Positions 6,907-16,767 of a DNA stretch of 36,096 nucleotides are shown here, piece after piece; the stretch's first letter is position 1, and the number at the start of each line of letters is the position of its first letter. The stretch covers positions 1,265,639 to 1,301,734 of the forward strand of contig NZ_LUKZ01000009.1 of the NCBI RefSeq assembly GCF_001633105.1. The letters run 5' to 3'. Made by a program: the position numbers and the translations under genes. The notes under the pieces are model-generated. The model was not told the origin of the DNA, made no database searches, and worked only from the letters and a program-made list of their open reading frames with translations. This DNA is from Acidovorax sp. GW101-3H11. GTDB lineage: Bacteria > Pseudomonadota > Gammaproteobacteria > Burkholderiales > Burkholderiaceae_C.

Positions 6907-8220
6907 ATGGCAGACATTCGCAGCAATTTCCTGGGCATCCAGAGCCCCAACCCCTTCTGGCTGGCCTCCGCGCCGCCCACCGATAAAGAGATCAACGTCA
7001 CCCGCGCGTTCGAGGCGGGCTGGGGCGGTGTGGTGTGGAAGACGTTGGGCGAAGACCCGGCCGTGGTCAACGTCAACGGCCCGCGCTACTCCACGCTGAT
7101 GTCGCAAGACCGCCGCGTGATCGGCTTGAACAATATCGAGCTGATCACCGACCGGCCGCTGCAGACCAACCTCGAAGAGATCAAACGCGTCAAACGCAAC
7201 TGGCCCGACCGCGCCATGATCGTCTCGCTCATGGTGCCGTGCGAGGAGCAGAGCTGGAAGGCCATCCTGCCGCTCGTCGAAGACACCGGCGCCGACGGCA
7301 TCGAACTCAACTTCGGCTGCCCGCATGGCATGAGCGAGCGCGGCATGGGCGCGGCCGTGGGCCAGGTGCCCGAATACATCCAGATGGTCACGGCCTGGTG
7401 CAAGCACTACAGCAAGCTGCCCGTGATCGTGAAGCTCACGCCCAACATTACCGACGTGCGCCAGCCCGCGCGCGCTGCCAAGGCGGGTGGGGCGGATGCG
7501 GTGTCGCTCATCAACACCATCAACTCCATCATGGGCGTGGACCTGGACCGCATGGTGATGAGCCCGAGCACCGACGGCTGGGGCTCGCACGGCGGCTACT
7601 GCGGCCCGGCCGTCAAGCCCATTGCGCTGAACATGGTGGCGGAGATTGCACGCGACGCGCAAACCGCAGGCCTGCCCATCAGCGGCATCGGCGGCATCAC
7701 CACCTGGCGCGATGCGGCCGAATACATTGCGCTGGGCTGCGGCACGGTGCAGGTGTGCACGGCTGCCATGGTGTATGGCTTCAAGATCGTGCAGGACATG
7801 TGCGACGGCCTGTCCAACTTCATGGACGAGCACGGCTATGCCACCTTGGATGACTTCAAGGGCCAGGCCGTGCCCACGGTGAAGGACTGGAAGAACCTCA
7901 ACCTCAACCACATCGAGAAGGCTGTCATCAACCAGGACGCCTGCATCCAGTGCGGCCGCTGCCATGTGGTGTGCGAAGACACCTCGCACCAGGCCATTAC
8001 CTTCACCAAAGAGGGTGGCGTGCGCAAGTTCGAGATCAACGAGGCCGAGTGCGTGGGCTGCAACCTCTGTGTGTCGATCTGCCCCGTGCCTGAGTGCATC
8101 ACCATGCGCGCGCTGGAGCCGGGCGAAGTGGATGTGCGCACAGGCAAGAAAGTGACGGGCGAATACGCCAACTGGACCACGCACCCCAACAACCCGCAGC
8201 GCGTGTCCGCAGCGGCTTGA
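6907..8220 (+). CDS. preA: Dihydropyrimidine dehydrogenase catalytic subunit PreA
   Basis: 437 residues. The first ~310 form a dihydroorotate-dehydrogenase-like FMN barrel (SPNPFWLASAPPTD, ELNFGCPHGMSERGMG, VKLTPNITD, SGIGGITTWRDA). The C-terminus holds two 4Fe-4S ferredoxin motifs, C346-C349-C352-C356 and C382-C385-C388-C392, which pass electrons from PreT to the flavin. Together the two subunits correspond to the single-chain mammalian enzyme. The residue that I align with the mammalian catalytic cysteine (in GMGLACGQ) is Val151 here (GMGAAVGQ), so the proton donor may differ. A clear GGGAG site precedes the ATG. The neighbours dihydropyrimidinase and ureidopropionase confirm the pyrimidine role. 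Confidence 0.93.
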   Translation: MADIRSNFLGIQSPNPFWLASAPPTDKEINVTRAFEAGWGGVVWKTLGEDPAVVNVNGPRYSTLMSQDRRVIGLNNIELITDRPLQTNLEEIKRVKRNWPDRAMIVSLMVPCEEQSWKAILPLVEDTGADGIELNFGCPHGMSERGMGAAVGQVPEYIQMVTAWCKHYSKLPVIVKLTPNITDVRQPARAAKAGGADAVSLINTINSIMGVDLDRMVMSPSTDGWGSHGGYCGPAVKPIALNMVAEIARDAQTAGLPISGIGGITTWRDAAEYIALGCGTVQVCTAAMVYGFKIVQDMCDGLSNFMDEHGYATLDDFKGQAVPTVKDWKNLNLNHIEKAVINQDACIQCGRCHVVCEDTSHQAITFTKEGGVRKFEINEAECVGCNLCVSICPVPECITMRALEPGEVDVRTGKKVTGEYANWTTHPNNPQRVSAAA

Positions 8221-8268
8221 TATGCGGCCCATGCGTGCGTGTGCCACAGACCCTGCAAGGCGTTGTGA

Positions 8269-8288
8269 CAGCACCCGTTGTGGTGCTG
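8269..8288 (+). other. Hairpin in the preA-permease gap
   Basis: CAGCACC and GGTGCTG form a perfect 7-bp stem with a 6-base loop, 48 bases after the preA stop. No T run follows, so it is more likely an RNA-processing or stability hairpin than a terminator. The rest of the 222-bp gap (8221-8442) shows no gene. Confidence 0.4.
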
Positions 8289-8442
8289 ATTTGCAACGCA
8301 TGCTGCACTGCATCTGGTGCAGTTCTTGCGTGATCTCTAGCATCGCTCGCTTCCCTTTGCCCGCCATCTGCCAGCGTGAGGGCGCTGAAACAGACGGCGG
8401 GTTGTGTGCAACCCCAACGACGTCTTTGACAGGAGTACAGGC

Positions 8443-9900
8443 ATGACCAACAGTACCGGCAGCGCTGCCCACGTGGCGGGGCTAATGCCCGGCGGAGCCT
8501 CCAACACGCTCGCCAATGAAGATCTGCTCCCCACCACCGCCGCGCAGCGACACTGGACCTGGAAAGACTTCGCCGCACTTTGGGTGGGCATGGTCGTGTG
8601 TGTGCCCACCTACACCATGGCCAGCTCCATGCTCGACCAGGGCTTCACCTGGCAGATGGCGGTGTGGCTGGTGTTCCTGGCCAACTGCATCGTGCTCGTG
8701 CCCATGGTGCTGATCGGCCGCGTGGGGCCCAAATATGGTGTGCCGTTCCCCGTGCTGGCACGTGCTTCGTTCGGTGTGAAAGGCGCCAACCTGCCCGCTG
8801 TACTGCGGGGCCTGGTGGCGTGTGGCTGGTTCTCCATCAACTGCTACTTTGGCGCGTTGGCGCTGCATGGCTTCCTGAACATCCTGGGCATGGGGCTCGC
8901 GGGCCCGGCGGAGGGGCAGACCATCAGCACCTCGCAGTTCATGTGTTTCCTCGCGTTCTGGGCAGTGCACATTTACTTCATCTGGAAGGGCCCAGAGTCC
9001 ATCCGCAAGCTCGAAGTGATCGCCGCGCCGCTGATGATCATTGCGTCCATCGTGCTCGTCGTGGTGCTGATGATGAAGGTGCCTTCGGGCCAGCTCTTCA
9101 ACCTGCCTGCCAAGGTGGTCGAAGGTGGCCCCAAGACTTGGGCAGCATTGACGGGCCTGGTGGGCTTCTGGGCCACTCTGGCACTCAACATTCCCGACTT
9201 CACACGCTTTGCCAAGACGCAAAAGGATCAGGTCATGGGCCAGGCGATTGGCCTGCCGATTCCCATGGCGCTGTTCTCCATGGTGGGTGTGATTGGCTTC
9301 TCGGCATCGGCCATCCTGTATGGCAAGGCACAGTTGTTCCCCGACGGCTTGCTCACGCAAATGGGCAGCGTGGCTGCGGGCGTGGGCCTGCTGGTGATCC
9401 TGCTGGCCAACCTGACGACCAACGTGGCCGCCAACCTGGTGTCGCCTTCGTACGACTTCAGCCAGGTCGCACCGTCCAAGATCAGCTTCCGCATGGGTGG
9501 CCTGATCGCCGCGCTGATTGGCTTGGTGTTCATGCCCTGGAAGCTGCTGGCCACCTCGGGCGGCTACCTGTTCACCTGGCTGGGCGGCTACGGCACGCTG
9601 CTGGGCGCCATTGCGGGCATCCTGCTGGTGGACTATTACCTGGTGCGCAAGAGCGAGCTGAAGGTGGACGACCTGTACCGCCGTGGCGGCGAATACGAGT
9701 ACAGCAATGGCTGGAACGTGCAGGCGCTGATTGCCTTTGCGCTGGGTGTGCTGCCCTGCCTGCCGGGCTACCTGGCCGTGTCGGGCGTGATCGACAAGGC
9801 GGCTGTGCCCGGCCTGCTGCTGGCGCTGTTCGACTTTGGCTGGTTCTTCAGCCTGGCCGTGGCCGGCACCTATTACTACCTGACTGCAAAGAAGAAGTGA
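8443..9900 (+). CDS. NCS1-family nucleobase permease (uracil/dihydropyrimidine/hydantoin type)
   Basis: 485 residues with about twelve hydrophobic helices and NCS1 character: an N-terminal WTWKDFAALWVGM segment, GPKYGVPFPVLARASFGVKG, and NIPDFTRFAKTQKDQ in the middle. NCS1 carriers import nucleobases, allantoin, hydantoins or thiamine precursors, usually with Na+ or H+. Its place between preA and dihydropyrimidinase suggests uptake of uracil, thymine or a related ring. I chose the ATG at 8443 because AGGAG lies at 8431-8435; a further-upstream in-frame GTG has no ribosome site. A good terminator follows its stop, which splits the cluster into two possible transcripts. The exact substrate is not readable from sequence. 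Confidence 0.88.
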   Translation: MTNSTGSAAHVAGLMPGGASNTLANEDLLPTTAAQRHWTWKDFAALWVGMVVCVPTYTMASSMLDQGFTWQMAVWLVFLANCIVLVPMVLIGRVGPKYGVPFPVLARASFGVKGANLPAVLRGLVACGWFSINCYFGALALHGFLNILGMGLAGPAEGQTISTSQFMCFLAFWAVHIYFIWKGPESIRKLEVIAAPLMIIASIVLVVVLMMKVPSGQLFNLPAKVVEGGPKTWAALTGLVGFWATLALNIPDFTRFAKTQKDQVMGQAIGLPIPMALFSMVGVIGFSASAILYGKAQLFPDGLLTQMGSVAAGVGLLVILLANLTTNVAANLVSPSYDFSQVAPSKISFRMGGLIAALIGLVFMPWKLLATSGGYLFTWLGGYGTLLGAIAGILLVDYYLVRKSELKVDDLYRRGGEYEYSNGWNVQALIAFALGVLPCLPGYLAVSGVIDKAAVPGLLLALFDFGWFFSLAVAGTYYYLTAKKK

Positions 9901-9907
9901 CCCCTTG

Positions 9908-9945
9908 GCCCTGCCTGGGCCTGGTGCCAGTGCAGGGCTTTTTTT
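9908..9945 (+). terminator. Rho-independent terminator after the permease gene
   Basis: GCCCTGC (9908-9914) pairs with GCAGGGC (9932-9938), with a smaller CTGG/CCAG stem in between, followed by seven T residues (9939-9945). It lies between the permease stop and the dihydropyrimidinase ribosome site, so the downstream genes either have their own promoter or depend on read-through. Confidence 0.75.
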
Positions 9946-9952
9946 GACCTGA

Positions 9953-11431
<1,479 letters not shown>

Positions 11432-11464
11432 TGCAGGCGCTACCGCAGGCAACTTCCCCAGCAG

Positions 11465-11530
11465 CCCGTTCAGCCTGAGCTTGTCGAAGGCCTTCACTGC
11501 CCCGGCTTCGACAGGCTCAGCCCGAACGGG
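11465..11530. repeat. REP-like intergenic palindrome
   Basis: A 66-bp imperfect palindrome: the left arm begins CCCGTTCAGCCTGAGCTTGT and the right arm ends GGCTCAGCCCGAACGGG, with CGAAG/CTTCG next to the centre. The ~25-bp arms are nearly perfect inverse copies. Elements with this TTCAGGCTGAGC...TGTCGAAG core are dispersed through many proteobacterial genomes (recalled, not checked). It sits between dihydropyrimidinase and the ureidopropionase gene and may form a strong hairpin in the transcript. Confidence 0.8.
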
Positions 11531-11571
11531 TAGTGAAGGAACTGGCATCTCAGACACCCCCGGAGAACACC

Positions 11572-12828
11572 ATGAACACCCAAGTCAAACCCAACATCGA
11601 AAACCTGCGCATCAACGGCCAGCGCCTGTGGGATTCGCTCATGGAGCTGGCCCAGATCGGCGCCACCCCCAAAGGCGGCGTGTGCCGCCTCACCCTCACC
11701 GATCTGGACAAACAAGGCCGTGACCTGGTGACCCGCTGGGCGCGCGAGGCCGGCATGACCGTGACCATCGACAAGATCGGCAACGGCTTCATGCGCCGCC
11801 CTGGGCGCAACAACAACCTGCCCCCCATCATGACTGGCAGCCACATCGACACCCAGCCCACGGGCGGCAAGTTCGACGGCAACTACGGCGTGCTCGCCGG
11901 CATCGAAGTGGTGCGCACGCTCAACGATCATGGCATCGAAACCGAAGCCCCCATCGAAGTCGCGTTCTGGACCAACGAAGAAGGCAGCCGTTTCGTGCCC
12001 GTGATGATGGGCTCGGGCGTGTTCGCCAAGGCCTTCACGCTGGAGCACGCCTACGCCGCCACCGACACCGAAGGCAAAACGGTGAAGGGCGAACTCGAGC
12101 GCATCGGCTACATCGGAGACCAGGAGCCCGGCGACCACCCCATCGGCGCCTACTTCGAGACCCACATCGAACAAGGCCCGGTGCTGGAAGACAACGACAA
12201 GACCATTGGCGTCGTCAGCGGCGTGCTGGGCATCCGCTGGTTTGACTGCACCGTCACCGGCATGGAAGCCCACGCGGGCCCCACGCCCATGGCCCTGCGC
12301 AAGGACGCGATGCTGGCCGCCACACGCATCATGCAAGACGTAGTCGCCGCCGCCCACCGCCACCCGCCGCACGGGCGCGGCACCGTGGGCATGGTGCAAG
12401 TCTTCCCCAACAGCCGCAACGTCATCCCCGGCCGGGTCAAATTCAGCATCGACCTGCGCAACAGCACCGACGCGCTGGTGGACGCCATGGCCGCCGAGGT
12501 CAAGGCCTTTGCCGACCAGGTGGCCCAAGAACACGGTGTGCAGGTGCACATCGAGATGGTGTCCAGCTACCCCGCGCAACTCTTCCAGCCCGAGTGTGTG
12601 GATGCCGTGGGCCGCGCCGCCGCCAAGCTGGGCTACAGCCACATGCCCGCCGTGTCGGGCGCGGGGCACGACGCCGTCTACATGGCCAAGCTCGCACCCA
12701 GCGGCATGATCTTCATCCCCTGCAAGGACGGCATCAGCCACAACGAGATCGAGGATGCGAAACCCGAGCACATCGAGGCGGGCTGCAACGTGCTGCTGCA
12801 TGCGATGCTGGAGCGGGCGGGCACCTGA
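11572..12828 (+). CDS. hyuC: Zn-dependent M20 amidohydrolase, probable beta-ureidopropionase
   Basis: 418 residues of the M20/allantoate amidohydrolase-hydantoinase (HyuC/AmaB) family. It likely cleaves N-carbamoyl-beta-alanine to beta-alanine, CO2 and ammonia, the third pathway step. Metal ligands are visible: H91 (TGSHIDTQPTGG), D102 (KFDGNYGV), the E136-E137 pair (WTNEEGSRF), H198 (ETHIEQGPVLE) and a C-terminal His in SHNEIEDAKPEH. A dimerisation lid domain fills the middle. The ATG at 11572 is preceded by GGAGA. The sequence alone cannot separate beta-ureidopropionase from L-carbamoylase; the preTA-dihydropyrimidinase context favours the former. Confidence 0.88.
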   Translation: MNTQVKPNIENLRINGQRLWDSLMELAQIGATPKGGVCRLTLTDLDKQGRDLVTRWAREAGMTVTIDKIGNGFMRRPGRNNNLPPIMTGSHIDTQPTGGKFDGNYGVLAGIEVVRTLNDHGIETEAPIEVAFWTNEEGSRFVPVMMGSGVFAKAFTLEHAYAATDTEGKTVKGELERIGYIGDQEPGDHPIGAYFETHIEQGPVLEDNDKTIGVVSGVLGIRWFDCTVTGMEAHAGPTPMALRKDAMLAATRIMQDVVAAAHRHPPHGRGTVGMVQVFPNSRNVIPGRVKFSIDLRNSTDALVDAMAAEVKAFADQVAQEHGVQVHIEMVSSYPAQLFQPECVDAVGRAAAKLGYSHMPAVSGAGHDAVYMAKLAPSGMIFIPCKDGISHNEIEDAKPEHIEAGCNVLLHAMLERAGT

Positions 12829-12830
12829 TC

Positions 12831-12855
12831 GGGCGCGCAGTGGGGCGGCGCGCCC
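12831..12855 (+). terminator. Hairpin at the end of the pyrimidine cluster
   Basis: GGGCGCGC and GCGCGCCC form a perfect 8-bp stem with a 9-base loop, starting two bases after the last stop of the cluster. There is no T run directly after it, so it may be a weak terminator or a 3'-end stabiliser. Confidence 0.4.
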
Positions 12856-12924
12856 GCAGGGCATGGGTGGCGTTGTATCTTCCGGTGGTTTGTAATTTTT
12901 GTTTTCCGCGAAGAGGGCTGCCCC

Positions 12925-14448
12925 ATGAAACTCAAAACCCGCATCCTGTGGCTGTGCGCCGCCACGCTCCTGGGCCTGGTCGTGCTGTCGGCCATGGCCC
13001 TCACCACGCTCTACCAGTCGATGATGAAGGAGCGCACGGCGCAGCTCTCCAATCTGGTGGTGCTGGCCCACGCGGCCGCCCAGAAGTCGCACGAAAAAGA
13101 AAAGAGCGGCGCACTCTCGCGCGAAGACGCCATCAAGGAAGCGACCCAGATCATCGGCAGCTTTGTGGACAAGGACAAATACTTCTTTGTCCGGGGCTTC
13201 ACCAACGATGTGAACTACGTGCACCCCAACCCCAAACGCATCGGCATCGTCGATGAAAAGGGCGGCAAGGAGGCGGGTGTGCGCTACCGCGCCGCGCTGC
13301 AGGGCGTGACCGTGGGCACCGTGACGGCCCCCGGCACACGCCCCGGCGCCAAGGAGCCAGTGGACAAGCTCTACGCCATCATCAAGTTCGAGCCCTGGGA
13401 CTGGATCATCGGCTTTGGCGACTATGTGGACGACATCGAGAACTCCTTCTGGCGCAACACGGCCATCCTGCTGTCCATTGGCGCGGTGCTGATGCTCATC
13501 GTGGCGCTGATGGCCTGGCAGATGCTGCGCAGCCTGGTGCACCAGCTCGGCGGCGAGCCGCAGTACGCGGCCGACGTGGTGACCCAGATCGCCGAAGGCA
13601 ACCTGGCCGTGGACGTGCAGACGCTGCCCGGCGACACCACCAGCATCCTGCACGCCATCCGCGCCATGCGCGACAACCTCTCGCACCTGGTGAAGCAGGT
13701 GCGCGACAGCACCGATTCCATCAACACTGCATCCTCCGAAATCGCCGCAGGCAATGGCGACCTGTCGGCCCGCACCGAGTCGCAGGCCAGCGCGCTGCAG
13801 GAGACGGCGGCCTCGATGGAGCAACTCACCTCCACCGTGCAGCAGAACGCGGCCAACGCCAAACGGGCCGACGAACTGGCCCGCGCCGCATCCGACATGG
13901 CCGTGCGCGGCGGCGACGTGGTGCAGCAGGTGGTGGGCACCATGGGCTCCATCGACCAGTCCTCGCGCAAGATCGTGGACATCATCAGCGTGATCGACGG
14001 CATTGCGTTCCAGACCAACATCCTCGCGCTGAATGCGGCGGTGGAAGCCGCGCGTGCGGGTGAACAGGGCCGGGGCTTTGCCGTGGTGGCGAGCGAAGTG
14101 CGCAGCCTGGCCCAGCGCAGTGCGGCGGCGGCCAAGGAGATCAAGGGCCTGATCGACGACTCTGTGGCCAAGGTGGGCGTGGGCACACAACTGGTGGAGC
14201 AAGCGGGCGCCACCATGGGCGAGGTGGTGGCGGGTGTGAAAAGCGTGACCACCATGGTCGCCGAGATCAGCGCCGCCAGCGGCGAACAAAGCGCGGGCAT
14301 CGCCCAGGTCAACCAGGCCATCTCGCAGATGGACCAGAGCACGCAGCAGAACGCCGCGCTGGTGGAGGAAGCCCTGGCGGCGGCCCAGTCGCTCAGCCAG
14401 CAGGCCGTGGCGCTGTCGCAAACGGTGGGGCAGTTCCGCGTGGCCTGA
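12925..14448 (+). CDS. Methyl-accepting chemotaxis protein with periplasmic Cache domain
   Basis: 507 residues. Helix 1 (about 7-29) is followed by a ~150-residue periplasmic single-Cache domain ([37 protein letters not shown]). Helix 2 (about 177-200) leads to a HAMP region and the long cytoplasmic coiled coil. The hairpin tip ([20 protein letters not shown], then [20 protein letters not shown]) is the strongly conserved CheA/CheW-binding part. [11 protein letters not shown] and the later [12 protein letters not shown] carry likely methylation sites. The C-terminus ends QFRVA and lacks an NWETF-type CheR tether. The ligand is unknown. Its position next to pyrimidine genes is suggestive, but a separate promoter is likely. 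Confidence 0.92.
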   Translation: MKLKTRILWLCAATLLGLVVLSAMALTTLYQSMMKERTAQLSNLVVLAHAAAQKSHEKEKSGALSREDAIKEATQIIGSFVDKDKYFFVRGFTNDVNYVHPNPKRIGIVDEKGGKEAGVRYRAALQGVTVGTVTAPGTRPGAKEPVDKLYAIIKFEPWDWIIGFGDYVDDIENSFWRNTAILLSIGAVLMLIVALMAWQMLRSLVHQLGGEPQYAADVVTQIAEGNLAVDVQTLPGDTTSILHAIRAMRDNLSHLVKQVRDSTDSINTASSEIAAGNGDLSARTESQASALQETAASMEQLTSTVQQNAANAKRADELARAASDMAVRGGDVVQQVVGTMGSIDQSSRKIVDIISVIDGIAFQTNILALNAAVEAARAGEQGRGFAVVASEVRSLAQRSAAAAKEIKGLIDDSVAKVGVGTQLVEQAGATMGEVVAGVKSVTTMVAEISAASGEQSAGIAQVNQAISQMDQSTQQNAALVEEALAAAQSLSQQAVALSQTVGQFRVA

Positions 14449-14525
14449 CGCCGGGGACGCTGGTCAGGCTGCCGGAACAGCCCCTGCCAAAGTGGGCTGG
14501 ACAAGCCATGGGAGTGTGCGAAGAT

Positions 14526-14553
14526 GCAATTGATAATTGCTTCAGGCGCACAC
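14526..14553 (-). repeat. Possible partial copy of the intergenic repeat
   Basis: Read on the minus strand this stretch gives GTGCGCCTGAAGCAATT and then an ATTG tail, close to the 3' half of the copy at 28879-28937 (GTGCGCTAGAAGCTATT). It also contains a small palindrome, GCAATT-GAT-AATTGC (14526-14540). The 5' half of the element is absent. The rest of the 217-bp gap (14449-14665) holds no gene. Confidence 0.35.
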
Positions 14554-14665
14554 CTCTCTTCTCTCTTGCGTCTTCTCCCACATTCTTGCCACCCATGTCC
14601 GCCCGTTTGTCGCTGACCCTTTTGTGTGCACAGGCCCTGGGCCTGGCGCCGGGCTGCGGGCGGTC

Positions 14666-16732
14666 ATGAGCGTGTCGGCACCCACTCCGGCAGCGCGCCT
14701 GCCGGTGGACCGCCAGCCCGCAGCCACCGAGCTGGCCGAGCGCGCAGCCCGCTACGCCGCGCTGGAGTGGCTGTCCCGCCCCGTCTGGGTCTTCGACATC
14801 GATGGCCAATGTGTGCACTGGGCCAACACCCCCGCGCTGGCGGTGTGGAACGCCAGCACGCTGGCCGAGCTGTGCGGGCGCGACATGGGGCACGACATGT
14901 CCGAATCCGTGGCGCAGCGCCTGGCGCAGTACCAGAGCGACTTTGTGCTGCGGGGCAACACCAGCTTCAACGAGCAATGGACCCTCTACCCCGGCGGCGT
15001 GCCGGTGTCGCTCAATGTGCGCTTCAGCGGGCACCGGCTGCCCGATGGCCGCATGAGCATGCTCTGCGAAGGCGAACCCGTGGGGGTGGTGCCGCCCGAG
15101 TCGCTGCGCTCGGTAGAGGCCCTGCTGCACACGGCGGTGATGATCACCCTCTACAGCCAGAGCGGCGAGGCGCTGTACCGCAACCCGGCCGCACGCGCGG
15201 TGGTGCTCAGCCCCGGCGAGCGGCTGCAGGACCGCATTGGCAACCCGGCTGCGTTTGCCGCCCTGTCGCGCAGCCTGGAGCAGCAGGGGGTGGCCACGCT
15301 CACGCTGGCTGTGCGCACGCCCCAGGGCGACCGCTGGCACGAGCTGTCGGCACGCCGCTGCAACGACGCCATCACCGGCCAGGACGCCGTGCTGGTGAGC
15401 GAGGCGGACATCAGCGCCATCAAGCACACTGAAGAGCGCGCCAACTTCCAGTCGCTGCACGACGTGCTCACCGGCCTGCCCAACCGCGCGCATTTCACCC
15501 AGCGCTTTGCACGCGCGATGGAAGAAGCCCGCGCCCAGTCGATGGAGGCGGCGCTGCTGCTCATCAACCTGGACCACTTCAAGGACGTGAATGACACCCT
15601 GGGCCACGCGGCGGGCGACGAGCTGCTGGTGGCCCTGTCGCAGCGCCTGCGCCACACGCGGCATGGCACCGAGGTGCTGGCCCGCTGGGGCAGTGACGAG
15701 TTTCTGGTGCTGCTCACGTCCCCGCGCATCCGCGCTGACCTGGACGCGCTGCACGAGCGCATCTCGGTGGCGCTGGCCGCGCCGCTGTCGGTGGCGGGCA
15801 CGCCACTGTGTGTGACCTCCAGTATGGGCGTGGCGCTGTATCCACAGGATGGCGACACCATCGAGATATTGCTGCGCAACGCGGGCCTGGCGATGCATGC
15901 CGCCAAGGAGCGCGGGCGCAACACGCTGGTCTACTTTGACGGCAGCCTGGCCGAGATCGCGCGCAACCGCACCGAGCTGGAGAAGGAATTGCGCCAGGCG
16001 CTGGAGCGCGAGGAGTTCGAGGTCTACTACCAGCCCCGCGTGGACGTGGCCACCAACACCTTGCGCGCGGTCGAGGCGCTGGTGCGCTGGAACCACCCGC
16101 GCCTGGGCGTGGTGCTGCCCGCCCAGTTCATCCCCGCCTGCGAAAGCATGGGCCTCATCGGCCAGCTGGGCCTGTGGGTGCTGGCGCAGGCCGCCCACCA
16201 GCAGGTGGCGTGGGCGGCGCAGGGCTTTGACCTGGTGGTGTCGGTCAACCTGTCGCCGCGCCAGTTTGCATCGCCCGACCTGCTGCACGACATCACCGGC
16301 GTGCTGCGCCAGGCCGGGGTGAACCCCGCGCGCATGGAGCTGGAGATCACCGAATCCATGCTGCTGGGCGAAGACCAGCATGTGCTGGGCGTGATGCGCG
16401 AGCTGTCGGCGCTGGGGCTGACCATGGCCCTGGACGACTTCGGCACGGGCTACTCCAACCTGGCCTACCTGCAGCGTTTTCCCATTCACACGCTCAAGAT
16501 CGACAAGACCTTCATCCAGGACACGGACGCCAACCGCTCGCTGGCCGAGCTGATTGTTTCGCTCTCTACCCTGATGAAGCTCACCGCCGTGGCCGAAGGC
16601 GTGGAAACGCAGGAGCAGCTGGACTGGGTGGCAAAACGCGGCATCGCGCAGTACCAGGGCTACCTCTACGCGCGGCCGATGCCGGTGCAGGCCCTCACAG
16701 ACTGGCTGTTGAGCCACCCGCCGAAGCCCTGA
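14666..16732 (+). CDS. PAS-GGDEF-EAL protein, probable cyclic-di-GMP phosphodiesterase
   Basis: 688 residues from the ATG at 14666; an in-frame TTG further upstream would add 43 residues with no domain. The N-terminal ~250 residues hold two PAS-like segments (WLSRPVWVFDIDGQCVHWAN; MITLYSQSGEALYRNPAA). The GGDEF domain follows, but its signature reads G342-S343-D344-E345-F346 instead of GGDEF, so cyclase activity is doubtful. The EAL domain looks intact: E470-A-L-V-R-W, ELEITES, ALDDFGTGYSNLAYL and VAEGVET. No membrane helix is evident. The likely net role is c-di-GMP breakdown with the GGDEF part acting as a GTP sensor, as in other hybrid proteins. It is 217 bp after the chemoreceptor on the same strand. 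Confidence 0.9.
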   Translation: MSVSAPTPAARLPVDRQPAATELAERAARYAALEWLSRPVWVFDIDGQCVHWANTPALAVWNASTLAELCGRDMGHDMSESVAQRLAQYQSDFVLRGNTSFNEQWTLYPGGVPVSLNVRFSGHRLPDGRMSMLCEGEPVGVVPPESLRSVEALLHTAVMITLYSQSGEALYRNPAARAVVLSPGERLQDRIGNPAAFAALSRSLEQQGVATLTLAVRTPQGDRWHELSARRCNDAITGQDAVLVSEADISAIKHTEERANFQSLHDVLTGLPNRAHFTQRFARAMEEARAQSMEAALLLINLDHFKDVNDTLGHAAGDELLVALSQRLRHTRHGTEVLARWGSDEFLVLLTSPRIRADLDALHERISVALAAPLSVAGTPLCVTSSMGVALYPQDGDTIEILLRNAGLAMHAAKERGRNTLVYFDGSLAEIARNRTELEKELRQALEREEFEVYYQPRVDVATNTLRAVEALVRWNHPRLGVVLPAQFIPACESMGLIGQLGLWVLAQAAHQQVAWAAQGFDLVVSVNLSPRQFASPDLLHDITGVLRQAGVNPARMELEITESMLLGEDQHVLGVMRELSALGLTMALDDFGTGYSNLAYLQRFPIHTLKIDKTFIQDTDANRSLAELIVSLSTLMKLTAVAEGVETQEQLDWVAKRGIAQYQGYLYARPMPVQALTDWLLSHPPKP

Positions 16733-16767
16733 CTGGCAGGTTCGCAGCGGGTTCGCGGGGTGGCCTG

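Noticed and set aside
11494..14421. 975-codon open frame antisense to the ureidopropionase and chemoreceptor genes
   Set aside because: Same GC-driven shadow effect; the sense strand carries clear catalytic and signalling motifs with ribosome sites.
14537..14665. Upstream TTG start for the GGDEF-EAL protein
   Set aside because: It adds 43 residues without a domain or ribosome site; the ATG at 14666 is the better start.
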